The notes below the pieces were generated by a model that ran no database searches, was not told the DNA's origin, and saw only the letters and a program-made list of their open reading frames with translations. 64,000 bases of DNA, taken from assembly GCF_032854445.1 (NCBI RefSeq), contig NC_088301.1, positions 29,682,402 through 29,746,401 on the forward strand, written 5' to 3'. Shown piece after piece: positions 1 through 11,901 of the stretch (position 1 is its first letter; the number at the start of each line of letters is the position of its first letter). Position numbers and translations under genes: made by a program. The stretch is from Liolophura sinensis (lineage: Eukaryota; Mollusca; Polyplacophora; Chitonida; Chitonidae).

Positions 1-1318
1 AGCCGATACACACTTCAAGCTGGCTTAAGATACAGACAGTTGTCTGTCCCAGTTTTAAGTGCAACCCCGAAAAGACACATTCCCCCTTTAAGGTCCCCAA
101 TCAACTTTCCATTTCCTCCCAGACCACAATATACGCGTTATATATCGAGCGTACATGTATATGCAAAGAACTGACATGACAGGCTTAAGAGATACACAAG
201 ACACTGTTAAAATGTAGCGGATTACCAAAGTATATGCACACCACATCAGCTAAAATGAAACTATATAGATCAAAGCTTTGGCTTTAGAGCAGCTTTATAA
301 AGCGTAGACATTACCAATAATCTACGTAGTTGAATTTCTTCAACAATTTAACGACTGCTTAAATACTTGACCGTAACCTTCCTCTCAATCGACATCTCAG
401 AAGACCAATTAGATTGAAAAAAAGTATTTCTACTAAAGTCCTTTGGAAGGAATATGGATATGAGATCTGCATGCTTCATTTCTTCTCAGTCCAGTTTTAA
501 CAAATACAGATCTGTACTCGGCTTCCATTCACTAACCTGGAACTCGGTGTTTTCGAGTGTGCTATCCACGATATATTAAAACTGTTTCCTTTATTCCCAC
601 AGTAATAACTATGGTTTTACATAACTATGGCTTTACACTACCTATTCGTAAATAAAAACCATAACGTCACAATTATCACAAATGTACCTGACGCGTTGAC
701 AGTAAAACTACCATTTTCAGTTCAAGTCGGCATAATGCCTTAAGGTCACAGGACACCTGTGTTTGTCGCACACCTTTGGAATGCGACAGGACTGAGTTCC
801 AGGTTGGTGAATATAACTACCATCGAATTCAGAGTTTGAAGAAACTAGTCTCTACTCTGGTTGGACACTGAAGCAAACAGTGCCTCTCCCCGCATACATC
901 ATTTACTGAACATATAGTTTACATCTATGTTCAAAACAAGACAAAACAAAACCGTTCACAAATCCGCCACAGGATTATTTAGCGCCACCGTTCACACAAG
1001 AAAAATTCGCGTCCGCAAGAAGACATATGCTGTTCTCCCGCGAAGTATCTTCATCTAACAGTGCTGGACTCAGGTATACTGTCAGATTTGGCGTGCGCCA
1101 GAGGCAAACATTAAACAACGATCTTACGTCTGGTAGATTCGCGGTGTTAACTGACAAGCTGGCTGGCTAGACCACGCTTATGGGATGAAACCAACAAACA
1201 TTACCGGTATTATATACGTATATAGAAAATAAGGAGGGACTAAAACAAACCCACAGATATATAACATTAGTAAATATGCTTAACTATGGACACAGTTTAC
1301 TGCATTACTTCTGCTCAC
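1..1318. other. No firm gene: 3' side or intron of the EGF-like gene
   Basis: No exon could be assigned here with confidence. A 60-codon minus-strand open frame at 975-1157 reads as possible extracellular sequence, but no splice-supported exon could be drawn. The dispersed repeat copies at 497-575 and 794-812 lie here. Confidence 0.3.
497..812. repeat. Dispersed segment with GAGTTCCAGGTT core, two nearby copies
   Basis: Bases about 497-575, read on the minus strand, nearly match 45050-45125 read on the plus strand: about 42 of 45 bases agree across the best block, which contains CACTCGAAAACAC and GAGTTCCAGGTTA. A shorter third match (about 19 bases, one mismatch) lies at 794-812 on the plus strand. 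All keep an open frame reading TEFQV or NTEFQV, so they could be a diverged exon family or a transposon fragment. Confidence 0.4.
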
Positions 1319-1841
1319 CTTTGTCACAGATCTGGCCATAAAAACCAGGTGCACAGCCGTTCTTGCACGTCTTCCAACTTTCGTCGCAAGGCTCCCTCAT
1401 CCAGCACACGCCACAACGAACTACGAATAAGAGGAGTTACAATCAAAGGTTACGAGTGTCAAAGCCTTTCAACCCTGCTTTTCATAAACATCCAACATAC
1501 ATACGGGCCCACATGCAGTGGGATGGATAGACCAGAACTGTGCACCAACAACCTGTCACATATAATCATTGTTATAATATGTGAGTTTCATGATTCTCGT
1601 GTGATAAATTTTTAAGATCTGAGCAAATTTCGGCAAATGTAACTTATGGAAAAAAGCAACAGCTCTACGCTCCTCCTATTTTCAAGAAGGGGGATAACTA
1701 CAAAAATATACAGCGGAGGACACATTTTTAATTCATCAATTCATTTAATATTCATCAATTAATATCCTATAGCATTACTGAACGCGGAATATGACTGAAA
1801 AAAAATAGTACCGAAAATATTACAGGCAGATGCAATTTTGT

Positions 1842-1908
<67 letters not shown>

Positions 1909-2660
1909 ATGAAGTTACAGCTGGGTGCCCGACTAGCTGACGACATTCACATTTTTTCTTGTAGTTATCTTTATTCCAAATCAGATGTTATACCCCACAT
2001 CAACATTAACTGATGCTCTACAAAAAATCCAATGTCATTTTAAATACACCGGTAAGCACAGTATATAATTTTACACCTGGAAATTTCAGGACTCCATTGG
2101 TTTAATTTTGATGCTGTTGTGTTCAAAGCATTGTTTTTTTTTTTAAGGTATTCCATTTTAGAGAATTATACCCTGTAAACCTGTAAAAAAAATGCGCCTG
2201 GCGTAACGTCCATGGTAACATATATAGTGAGGAGATAAGTCACGATGGCAAATGCGCTTGACATAGCGTTGCGACGGCTTTACAAGACGAGGCTTCGACT
2301 CAGTTGTCTTGCCGAATTCTGTCTGGCTAAATTGTGTCCGAGAGCATTTATCCGACATGGTGCTCCTTTTATACGTGAAGTAAAATCTCAACCACAACTT
2401 GGATATTTATCCATGAACAAATGAATATAGCAAAGCCAACAATTTAGTTCTGACTGAACAATACACAGCACCAACATCATGATTACTGCATGCGGATGGC
2501 GCCAGCACGTTCTGGATGCATCAGTTACACACAGTTTAGTTTTCAATGTATAGGCCTTACACTGGTGTGATCTAAGGTAGGCTACATGCATGAGGGCTAA
2601 GCATACTTACTGTTACAGTTATTCCCTGACCATCCATCTGGACATCCAATCGACTGGCCA
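1319..2660 (-). CDS. EGF-like repeat protein, two internal exons (partial gene)
   Basis: Two minus-strand exons are supported: 2660-2611 (50 nt) and 1420-1319 (102 nt). The first follows a TTTCCAG acceptor and ends at GTAAGT; the second follows TTCGTAG and ends at GTGAGC. The first exon ends in phase 1 and the second begins with the two bases that complete that codon, so they join in frame. The peptide has EGF/laminin-type spacing: CPDGWSGNNC in the first exon, then CGVCWMREPC and CAPGFYGQIC in the second. Such Cys-Gly modules are extracellular and occur in multiple-EGF proteins, class F scavenger receptors and molluscan receptor phosphatases. Signal peptide, membrane segment and any cytoplasmic domain were not found, so the receptor type is unknown. 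The remaining exons may lie in unrecognised stretches or outside the window. Confidence 0.6.
1846..1905. repeat. (TA)n microsatellite
   Basis: About 60 bp of uninterrupted TA dinucleotides, lying in the intron between the two EGF-like exons. Confidence 0.98.
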
Positions 2661-4074
2661 CTGGAAAGAGGCACACTATATTAACAACTTTTCCCACACG
2701 ACTGGAAAGCGCTGACAAATGAAATATGAAAGTGTGAACGTTATCCATGTATATACGTATTGCATATAATCGAATTTTGTATTACACGAACCACTTTGCG
2801 GAACAAAGCCATTTCTGTAGAGGACTGAAGATAAAAGGATGTTTTCCAATCACTCATTCACGTTTACAGGCTAGTTGTATGCCGAAAAATGTTGACTTTT
2901 CTCTTTCAAAATCGCGGTGTGCAGCCGCGACGCATCGGGTTGCAAAATCCACATTGTATTTTAGAAACATGTATAACGATAGCCACAAGCCTGAACTGGA
3001 AGCATTAGAATGAAGTTTTCTCGCTTGACTGACTGGGCAAATTGTTCTTTATATTCTTAGTGCCCTATATCCATGATGACATGTGAAATCATCGCTAAAC
3101 TTGTCATCTAAGACTGGTTGAGTGGTTTTGTTTTGTTAGGTTGATTTCCGTATCTTTTGGCGCCATTACCACGATTTTAGTACACCCGACTCGCCATGAC
3201 TGTACAAAATTATTTTGAAGAGCGAGAAGGAAAATATTTCTGTGGATTGCAACATTTCAATTCAGGGATAAATTTCCACTTGCAGGAGTGGTAATAAGGG
3301 TCCTACTCTGTTTAATGCGCACCGAAAATTGGCGTGTGCAGCCGTTTTAAGTGGATTTAAAGTTCCGCGATGTGCCTTTCGGAATGGACCAACTGTTTTT
3401 TTTTTTCACTTCAATTATTAAAGTTTAAATGTTGAGGTAAGTAAATATCCGAAATTCTTGAAAATTGGACGTTTAATTTAATTCAGCTAGGGGGTAAAGA
3501 ATACGGTCAAGAAACAAATGAGCTAACAAGAACATTGCAGCAACAACAACAATGGAACAAACCCGCCTACCAAACAAATGTAGGGAGTGCAAGAGCAAAA
3601 ATGATGCGGGCACATCTTTTAAGTAAGTGCTTCATTTCGCAAGTGAACGTCGAGTATGTAGTGTAGAAGAGTTCCTAAAAGGGACATAACCGCATACTGC
3701 ATCCTTGCATCGAATCAAAGTTGTTTCCCTTGACATGCAGTTCACAGCGTGTTCACGGTTTTGTTGAGGCCCGTGCGGAGACCTGTAGTTGGATGATATG
3801 AAAATGTTAAATTTCCCAACGTATACTTTTATTTTATATTTCCAAAACTACGATAAGTGATGTGAGCATCGGATTAATCAATACCTGAGAGTGTCTATCC
3901 ACAGGGCGACTATAGTGACGATGCGTCATCATTAGCATCGAACTGATGACTCTGCGGATAATCTGTGACATAATATTTGTACATATACAATATATACAAT
4001 CAGTAAAAAATGAAAAATTAATCAACATAAATTATACAAGCACATGATATATCATGATATTATCAGATATGATA
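2661..4074. other. Intergenic or intronic, mostly featureless
   Basis: Apart from the possible first exon at 3552-3622, nothing recognisable was seen in this AT-rich stretch. It could contain upstream exons of the EGF-like gene that are too diverged or short to pick out by eye. Confidence 0.3.
3552..3622 (+). CDS. Possible first exon of an unidentified plus-strand gene
   Basis: An ATG in a good context (ACAATGG) opens 23 codons ending at a strong GTAAGT donor in phase 2. The peptide is basic and holds a CRECK motif, like half of a zinc ribbon (MEQTRLPNKCRECKSKND). No partner exon downstream was identified. The combination of good start context, CxxC and consensus donor is suggestive only; chance is the main alternative. 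Confidence 0.2.
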
Positions 4075-4900
4075 TTAGGGCCGATGACCATCATTGAGAC
4101 ATGGGTTGTATTTATTTATGAAGAAAGTTTCTTTTACGTCCAAAGTGGCTTGATTTCCATCTACTACTTTATAAAATGGAAAGACTTTAAACCAGGGAGT
4201 CAATGACAATAAGCGTATGTGCTTACTGACTGGAAGATGACAGTATTCTTCGCTGATATGTTGTCGATGCAGCGTCAATCTGGAGCGGAGATCTGAGGTC
4301 TGGCCAATATACTGTTTGCCACATCCCATGCAAACAAGTGCATATACAAACATTTTTTACAGTGCAGTACGTCAAATTTTACATTAACCAAAAAATCTTC
4401 TCTCTCAAATTGAAAGCTTGATCCTTCTAACATGTGTATGCATGCTCCACGTCTAGGTTTATTGTATTTAGAAACCGATGGAGTCACAGATTTTCTGAAA
4501 AGTGAGCGCGAGTTAACATTTTTTGAGGCTTGGAGCCTGTTGTTTGCTATTAATGACCTTAGACTTGGCTAGAATATCTTTTATTCCGTCACTGCTTTTT
4601 AGAATTGGAAAGCTATTCACAGTGATTGGGAAGATGTTGTTATTGTTGGGATTATGTGTTGAAACAAATGGAATTACCTTCTCGTCAGGTTTTTTTTTAT
4701 GAGGGTTCCCTCAGTTCAGTCAAGGAATCACTCTGAGCGATTCCAATCTCTCTCCCAATTCCTTTGTCAATTAGTTGTAGACCTACATCTTTTTACATAC
4801 TGTCAATTTGTCTGTAACGCAGAAAGAATTATTCCCCTTGAACCTCACTCAGTCTTATTTCCGGGTTCACACATATACCCAAGTTTGCAGTTATACGCGA
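4075..4900 (-). mobile_element. Decayed Penelope-like element 3' end (RT tail and GIY-YIG domain)
   Basis: Minus-strand frames give, in order, a late reverse-transcriptase segment (about 4900-4700, with ILSALQ and FLRYRQI fragments in different frames), a linker beginning KPDEKVIPFVSTHNP, a segment with NKPRRGACIHM, and a GIY-YIG nuclease start with ALVCMGCGKQYIGQT (4353-4075). This order matches the RT to GIY-YIG layout of Penelope-like retroelements, where the nuclease nicks target DNA. At least two one-base frame changes lie in A-runs (near 4365 and 4520) and several stops lie in the RT part, so the copy is dead. The 5' part of the element was not found. No flanking duplication was identified. 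Confidence 0.7.
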
Positions 4901-5654
4901 AAATTGCCTTTGTGTTCATGAATAATTGGAGTTCACACTTTTAAGTTCAAACTAAGACATTTGTTCATTCTATTCTTATTTAAAACGACTATACCGGAGA
5001 ATTACCGTAAATTTTCTGGTTAAACCATTCAAGGGCTAATTTTTCCTCTGTAATATATCCGATGAATGCAGTCAGAAAATGTCGTCTTAGGCATCATGAG
5101 ATTTTCTCTTTTCACACAATGATCAAAATTATTTTAGTTTTAATTTGCCCCAAGTTACGAAAGTTAATGTATGTCCGAAAATTAATGAGCATTGGCATAA
5201 ATGGATATTTGTAGGTCACTCGACAAACTTCGTGCATAGGCCTATAGGCCTACTGAAACGCTTTGGGCCTACTGCTTGCTCCATTCTCGGCGAAAGCATG
5301 TGGCAGAAAGACTGAACATAGGGCCTATGTAAAAATGTGTGGGACATAGTATTTGCAACAATATTGATTAGTATTGATCACATGCATGCATGCGTGCTCT
5401 TGATTGACAGTTCAAAAAACGGTCCGCTTTAAAGTGAACATAGTCAGCCACTAATGCTGAATTGATTAATAAAATAGTATAACAGAAATGTTCAGAACTA
5501 TTTAAAACATTCTACACCGCTTGTCGACGAAATAAATAGCCAACAATCGTCAGTACCTAGCCACTCACTTGGTGACGCCATTTTCTCATGTTATAGCCAT
5601 CTAGAGTGACGTCACAAAACCACGGAGCTCCCCCGCACCATCTGTATTAAACAA
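4901..5654. other. Intergenic, nothing recognised
   Basis: AT-rich sequence with short chance open frames only. The outer edge of the retroelement fossil may run a little further into this stretch, but no motif shows it. Confidence 0.4.
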
Positions 5655-5740
5655 TATGACAGTAAGATTTTTTTTTGATTGGTGTTTTACGCCGTAGTCA
5701 AGAATATTTCACTTATACGACGGCGGTTATGACAGTAAGA
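5655..5740 (-). mobile_element. 5'-truncated SINE (family A) with 13-bp target-site duplication
   Basis: A 60-bp insert (5668-5727) begins with a T-run and carries the conserved SINE-A 3' end (GATTGGTGTTTTACG ... TATACGACGGCGG). It is bracketed by a perfect 13-bp direct repeat, TATGACAGTAAGA, at 5655-5667 and 5728-5740. The element reads antisense, so the T-run is its A-rich tail. Truncation at the 5' end plus a target-site duplication is the mark of LINE-driven retrotransposition. Confidence 0.9.
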
Positions 5741-7394
5741 AAATACAAACAAAAACGCCCGATACCCAACCAAACATCAGCTCTGTTCCGTGTTCAAATA
5801 GCCGAAGTTTGTTTGGCGCACGGTCAGGACGATGTTCGTGAATACAAGCGTCGTGTTTTAGAGGTCCTGCTCGTCCTCATCCTGATAGGGTATAAGCCTC
5901 TGGCTGTACCGACTTCAGAAAATTTACCGAACACTGCATGATTGATAACAGGCCCTTTCATTCAGATTTTGGGAAGATAGTTTCGTAATAAATCTGACTT
6001 TGCTGAGGAAAAATAATGCAAAATCACAATATTTTTCTTCAAACAACGACTCTCCCCTAGCAGTTTTTTTTTTTTTTTTCTTGCCAGATCACCCTTACAA
6101 GTTACTGCAGTATCCTGGCAAACATGTATATACGCATTGTGACACGGGCAGCCGTTCTCAATTCCTTGCACATAAATGTGTGGTTCAAAATACATCAGTT
6201 TAACACTTAAACCAACCGCAAAATCCAATTTATTGCATCGATACCTGCCTATCCACTATTAGAAACCACGCTGACAACCGAGAGCTAATAGGTTTTTACA
6301 CGCGACAGCCAATTATCACGTGACGCTTTCAGCGCTAGTGATTGGCCAAGGTCATAAGGTCTTCTACAACATGGCTACTTGAGTGAATTTGTCCGTGGAC
6401 CGTCACTGCCATATCCCAAACGCTGTTCATCTTCTCGGCTTTCAATACTGTATAGAATTTTTTACATATTTTTCTGTGTCCTAAATCATTTTTTCTATGT
6501 ATATATAGTGGAAGACTTTGTGTTCGCTTCAACGGTTGGGTAAGAAATCCTGATGGTATATTATGGTCGTTTATGTTGCAGAGAAGTTCAGAGAAAGGCC
6601 GTTAAGTTCTAACCTGTTTTCAAACACTTCGAATTAAGCCTATGCGGCATGCAAAGCCAATTCAGGATAGGCCTATATATAATATATATAAAAAGAATTA
6701 CAGCATACATGTAAAGGCACATAGGGTGAGAACCAACCTCTTGTCAACTTACCTTATTTACGGTTTTATTCGAACTGCTCATTGTAGGCCTAATTGCTTA
6801 AATAGTAGCAAATTACCTAGTTAATAGCCGATTTTTTTTTTTTTTTTTTTTTTGGTATCTTATCTACTTTTACATGCAGGTATTATTAAAAGAATATTAA
6901 AGTTTCCTCAAATTTTATATATTTTTTTAAATTTGTAACTTTTAAGGATCACTTAGAATGATCTAAAATGAATATCAAAAATCTCTGCCACCGAAATCTC
7001 TGAGGTCGAATACATCGTATAATCTATAATATTGGTACTTTGACAGCTCGAATCATTGACCCAAAAGGGATCAAATCTGCCTCAATTCAGTGTTAACAAA
7101 TTCGTCAAAACAAAACTGCTGTTTCCGTTTAGGCCCCTATATCTGTTTTCACCTCTCTTCCGACTTATTATTTCTACGTCATTTATTTTAACGTAGAATT
7201 GCGATCTCAATTAAATCTGCAACAATTTCTGATTCATAATATAAAGAGTTTTACAAATGTGCAGCAATAACAGCTTCCTGATAATAAGTAAAAGTTAAGG
7301 GCGCTTTTGTGTTCATGGTCAAGGCCTTAAGTTTTATTACAGTTCATAGGTACATCCTAAATAACGTGTAAGACAGTTGTTTGTTCACTTAACT
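5741..7394. other. Intergenic, nothing recognised
   Basis: AT-rich DNA with a homopolymer T-run at 6832-6853 and no frame or splice pattern that I can support as coding. Confidence 0.4.
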
Positions 7395-7666
7395 TGAATT
7401 GGCACATCTTATGTGCTCTGCACTGATCAAAACAGCAAAACAAATAGGCCATATATACCAATGCGTCACATGCGGAGTTTGTTGAAAACAGAAACCAACA
7501 CTAGGTAAAAGGTTTTGTAGGCACGCCTTCCTCAACTGGGCGTCCAGTTTCAGGTGTCTCCTGATATGGCATTTATCAGAAAATATGCTTGTCAACATTT
7601 GACTCTTCGTCCCTGTTCCACACAGGACATCCAACCCATCAAAGTAATCCTCACAATACACAGAAA
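7395..7666 (-). CDS. Open frame behind a good splice acceptor, unidentified
   Basis: On the minus strand a TTATCCCCAG acceptor precedes an open frame of about 90 codons that begins SVYCEDYFDGLDVLC and ends at a stop. The composition is protein-like, with acidic and basic clusters and six or more cysteines. No family was recognised and no matching upstream exon was found, so it may be chance. If real it would be a terminal exon of a minus-strand gene. Confidence 0.18.
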
Positions 7667-8333
7667 CTGGGGATAACACAACAGATATTATATATTAGTT
7701 CCAGATAGAATACACAGACTATGCACTAATGAAATCTTTTCTGGGTTTGTGATATTAACCACCATAACATGCACTAGAACATACAGAAGTTAAATTTTCA
7801 ACTTAATGACCCAGACCAGGACATAAAACAAATCTCTTGTATTCCTCTAGGGCACCCTGCCCACATTTTCACGTATTTCTGATAATAGTATAATGTCAAA
7901 GTAATCATTCAAAATTTACTGTACGTGTGAGAGGTTTTAGCATCTGGGTAACGTTTCCTTCTCTTTGGGTATGTAAACCCCTGTGAAGCATCTTTGCTGT
8001 GAAGCACAATATTTTAACTTAGTTCATAACATGTCGGTTAGATTATGTTTTTTTTTTTTTTTTCAGTAAAATGTTAGTGTTGTCTTTTTGCACTCTTTAG
8101 CTGCACGATACAAAATCGTTGCATTTCCAATGATTCGGCAAGGCCATGATTAAAAAAAAAAATGTTTGTTGCGGGTAACGTGACTGAGTTGCAAAACCTG
8201 GGCAGCTTGTTTTGCAGCCGATAGTCACAGATCCCCTGGACCTACAGTTTAATGCCACTAGTCAGTATGGCTCAGTATTGCTCGGTATGTCAGTGCATTG
8301 TTAGATCAGTTGACCCTCATTCGTGAGGCTAAT

Positions 8334-8396
8334 ACCTTATATTCCTGCAATTGCACAACACTTTAACCTATATTCCTGCTATTGCACAACACTTTA
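8334..8396. repeat. Tandem duplication of about 31 bp
   Basis: Two adjacent copies of a unit containing TATTCCTGC and ATTGCACAACACTTTA, with one indel and one substitution between them. Confidence 0.85.
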
Positions 8397-9608
8397 AAAC
8401 CCATGGGCTCTGGTTTTTAGAAGATAATTAGATTAATCTTGATTACTGATGGTTTTCTATATGTGGCATATATTCGCTGTTCAATAAGGATCATTTTGAG
8501 CTCTTCATTGGTTTTCTATGCCATATATTTTTTCTATATCATAAAGCAAGATATGATCGAAAACAAATTTGCAGATATCTCACATCTGACAAGGTGACAA
8601 AGTGTAAGCAAATGTCACATTCAGTGGACAAGCAAATTTATGCATAGCTTGCAAGTCTATGCCATAAAACAATCACTGGTTGATCAACAACACAGTGAAC
8701 ATTCACAAAGAATAACATTTAATGTCCATATATGCAGATTTCAGACCAAATTAATCTAAATCAGGGTTTTATTTTAACTGTCAGTGTAAATGTGTCTAAG
8801 CTTGACAATACCCGTTAATTATACAGTAGCAATTCCCCTTTAAAAGCTTTGAAGTGGATTCTGTAAAAATAATTACAAAATTATGTAATAATACAGTAAT
8901 TCCATAACTTCTGAATGGCCCCTTAATCGATGACATCAAATAGTTTGAGTAAAACTCTAACTTACTACAAGTAAATCATAAAACCAATGAAATCACTGGA
9001 CACGTTAAGAAGATAAATGTTTAAAATTAAAAAAAATTTTATATGTGTACATCGTGTACAGAGCAGCCTGGTCATAGACATTATATGTATATCAGTTAAC
9101 ACTGTCCTCCTGATTTTGAACAAGACTAACATTAATGATACACTTAATTTAGGCTCGCATACTGTTGTAGCCATATGTATGACAGGTTGGGTGGAATGTT
9201 CCCAACATGGGCATGGGAGTGGAATTAGTGTCTCAGCACAAAGCCAGGGGTGGGTCCTGAGGTTTAGGACCCTGGAAGTTTTCCAACCACAGATCACCCC
9301 AGATCGCTTCACATGCATTCTAAGTGATTACTGGGGAGTAAACTATAATGATGCGTATCAAGCTGTAAACTGCAATACATGTGAAATTTCAAAGTCAAAA
9401 TTGTCCTGTATGTAAGATCAGCTGGCCATGTCTTTACATTTGTTCTAGGCTAACACAGAACATACCCCACCCCCGCTCCCCCCACATTAATTATTTCCAT
9501 TCTGCTCATCCCCTCCACATGCTCCGCCGGTACTGAATCATCTCTGTAGGCCTAATTTCCAATAAAATCAATTTAAAATAAAGCTTTGAATTTAAGACTT
9601 CATCCTGA
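8397..9608. other. Downstream flank of the acetyltransferase gene
   Basis: This stretch presumably holds the 3' untranslated region of the minus-strand acetyltransferase. No clear minus-strand AATAAA close to the stop was seen; the nearest candidate (TTTATT on plus) is near 8766. A 132-codon plus-strand open frame at 9017-9415 shows no known motif and is probably chance. Confidence 0.3.
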
Positions 9609-10224
9609 TCAGTCTTGCTGAATTTTCAGATGCTTAACAGGTGATAAAGTGTCAGTACCACTGCGTGCCTTAGACACTAGGCAAAAGCTCTCTTTCAGTT
9701 CCATATTTATCAGTGTCCGGAAAAGATGAGAGCCACTATAGACAATCTCTAAGGGATCTCCACATCTGACAAAACCTAGTTTACTGAAAAATCCTTCAGC
9801 CCTCTGGGCACTTTGAACATGTATTGCTCGAGCTGGCAAGTATGTTCCCATCTTCTGCACCGCTTGTTCCATTAGTCTGGTCCCAATGCCATTCCCTTGG
9901 TAGTCTGATTCCCATCTTCTGCACTGCTTGTTCCATTAGTCTGGTCCCAATGCCATTCCCTTGGTAGTCTGATTTGACAAATAGAAATGTCACATGATGA
10001 AAAAAATCTGAAAGGAATTGTTTATCTTCTTTGTCCTTATTTGTGTCGGCCAGTTTAAAGGTAATACCTCCTACTGCTGTTATTTTGCCTTTCATATAAT
10101 CATATGCCATGATAATGGAATTCTCCTCTGGAATATCAAAGATTTCTCCACTTGTCTCCCTTGCTAATTGTCGAAACTTGTGTCTTGTCTTACTGTTCCG
10201 AAGTTCTTCCACAATCTCAACCAT
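9609..10224 (-). pseudogene. GNAT-family N-acetyltransferase, frame broken by a 64-bp tandem duplication
   Basis: GNAT enzymes move an acetyl group from acetyl-CoA to an amine. Counting one copy of the duplicated unit, the single coding exon gives 183 residues from ATG at 10224 to TGA at 9609. The acetyl-CoA-binding motif A is VKSDYQGNGIGTRLM (84-98, with the Q-x-x-G-x-G core at 88-93), and AEGFFSKLGF (121-130) is a typical motif B. The start is chosen because an AACAG acceptor with a pyrimidine tract lies 7 bases upstream of the ATG, implying a 5' UTR intron. A 64-bp unit repeated at 9845-9972 shifts the frame just after motif A, so the sequence as given stops at about 142 residues and loses motif B. 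It may be a haplotype variant, an assembly artefact or a recent pseudogene. Substrate unknown. Confidence 0.8.
9845..9974. repeat. 64-bp tandem duplication inside the acetyltransferase exon
   Basis: Bases 9845-9910 match 9909-9974 with a single difference (C at 9861, T at 9925). The length is not a multiple of three, so the second copy shifts the reading frame. Confidence 0.97.
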
Positions 10225-11058
10225 GTTGGACCTGTTAAGAAGGCAATTAAGATATAAGAACAAGATCAAATTATTCCCAAAATGTTTCTACAACAGCTCT
10301 TATATTTAAGCTGCTTGTACAAATGAAAACAATTTGAAGTGATAAGAAATAAAGGAGAAAGAACGGTGGGAATAAGAAAACGATAAGGTTTAGATTTATA
10401 GCTGGCTAAAAAAAAAAAAAAGAGTTTGATACTGAGATATTTTATAAAGTTTAAAACTCAAAATATTCATGCAAATCATGTTGCAGCCTAACATGGCTAA
10501 CATGTACAGTAACTTTTAAGATAACCCAAAAAGTACATGTGCCTCACAATCCACTAAATACCCCTCAGTGATGCTTACTACATGCCTGATTATTATTATT
10601 AGGCTTCCCAGCTGTATATTAAAGTTGGAACCAAAACAGCATGAAGAAAACAACTGAATCAAGTTGTAGCTTGGATAAAAAAAACCATTCCTATCTATAT
10701 ATGATGGACATAAACAAAATGGCAGTTTGTTTAACATGGTAACAGAAATGTACCAAAGTAAGGCTTGGCACAGGACAGCCACAAACAGGATATCTGTGTG
10801 TCCACCAAACATTCAGATGGTACATGCAAAACAAGCTGCACACAAAGTCATACCTAATTGTATTAATCCAGTACATATTCATTTACAATTTGGGAACTTG
10901 TAAACTAGACATAAAGTGGTACCAATCTGATTTATACACTTAATGATATAGGGAAAAGGGCAATCCGGTATTGTAAGCCTCTCTGTACCTATGTTTCCAC
11001 CCAAAATTAAAACTGCACATACAAAACAACCCGAGTTGTAGTCTGACCAAAGACATGC
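10225..11058. other. Upstream flank or 5' intron of the acetyltransferase gene
   Basis: An intron acceptor at about 10232 suggests that a non-coding first exon lies further up on the minus strand. No coding sequence was recognised. Confidence 0.35.
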
Positions 11059-11120
11059 TCATTGGTAGAAGAGTGAGTGATCATATACATCATTTCTACT
11101 ATTACATGTACATGATACTT

Positions 11121-11514
11121 GTACCAGCTGTATCACCTGTACCAGCTATATCACCTGTACCAGCTATATCACCTGTACCAGCTATATCACTTGTACCAGC
11201 TATATCATTTGTACCATCTATGTCACTTCTACCAGCTATATCATTTGTACCATCTATGTCACTTGTACCAGCTATATCACTTGTACCAGCTATAGCATTT
11301 GTACCATCTATGTCACTTGTACCAGCTATATCACTTGTACCAGCTGTATCACTTGTACCAGCTATATCATTTGTACCATCTATGTCACTTGTACCAGCTA
11401 TATCACTTGTACCAGCTATATCACTTGTACCAGCTATATCATTTGTACCAGCTATATCACTTGTACCAGCTATATCACTTGTACCAGCTATATCACCTGT
11501 ACCAGCTATATTAG
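11121..11514. repeat. 18-bp VNTR, 22 units
   Basis: The unit is GTACCAGCTATATCACTT with variants (ATGTC, CATCT). Because 18 is a multiple of three, the array stays open and reads as repeated ISLVPA hexapeptides on plus; this is a by-product of the repeat, not a gene. Confidence 0.97.
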
Positions 11515-11901
11515 GGGCATAGTCTAAATAGAAAATCTATTGCGGGACCATGCATATTTCACCAAAACTACAATAATCTTTATTACACTTATACCTGTAG
11601 CTGTAAAATAAAGACAAACAGTGGTAAGAATATATAATGTATGACCCCTAAAATAGTTTGCCATCTTTGATTCTGACATACTCCCGTCCATATTTCTAAA
11701 TCAATGGGCGAAAAGACAAGATGGGGTAAGACAGCTCTTCTAAATATCCAATTCACATATCCTTATTACGGTCAAAAAATGTATATAAAAGCGTGTTACA
11801 TGAAATTCTGTGTCTTTACGCCCAGGTAAAGGCACCCAACTTTCAATTTGGGATGCCCGGAAGTGCCATAAGCTTTCATTCTGACTTTGGACGATGCCCG
11901 G

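Noticed and set aside
9017-9415. 132-codon plus-strand frame downstream of the acetyltransferase
   Set aside because: Lies antisense in the probable 3' UTR, with no motif and no consistent start.
11055-11522. 155-codon plus-strand frame of repeated ISLVPA hexapeptides
   Set aside because: It is the translation of an 18-bp tandem array within a mobile element; other frames are open too.
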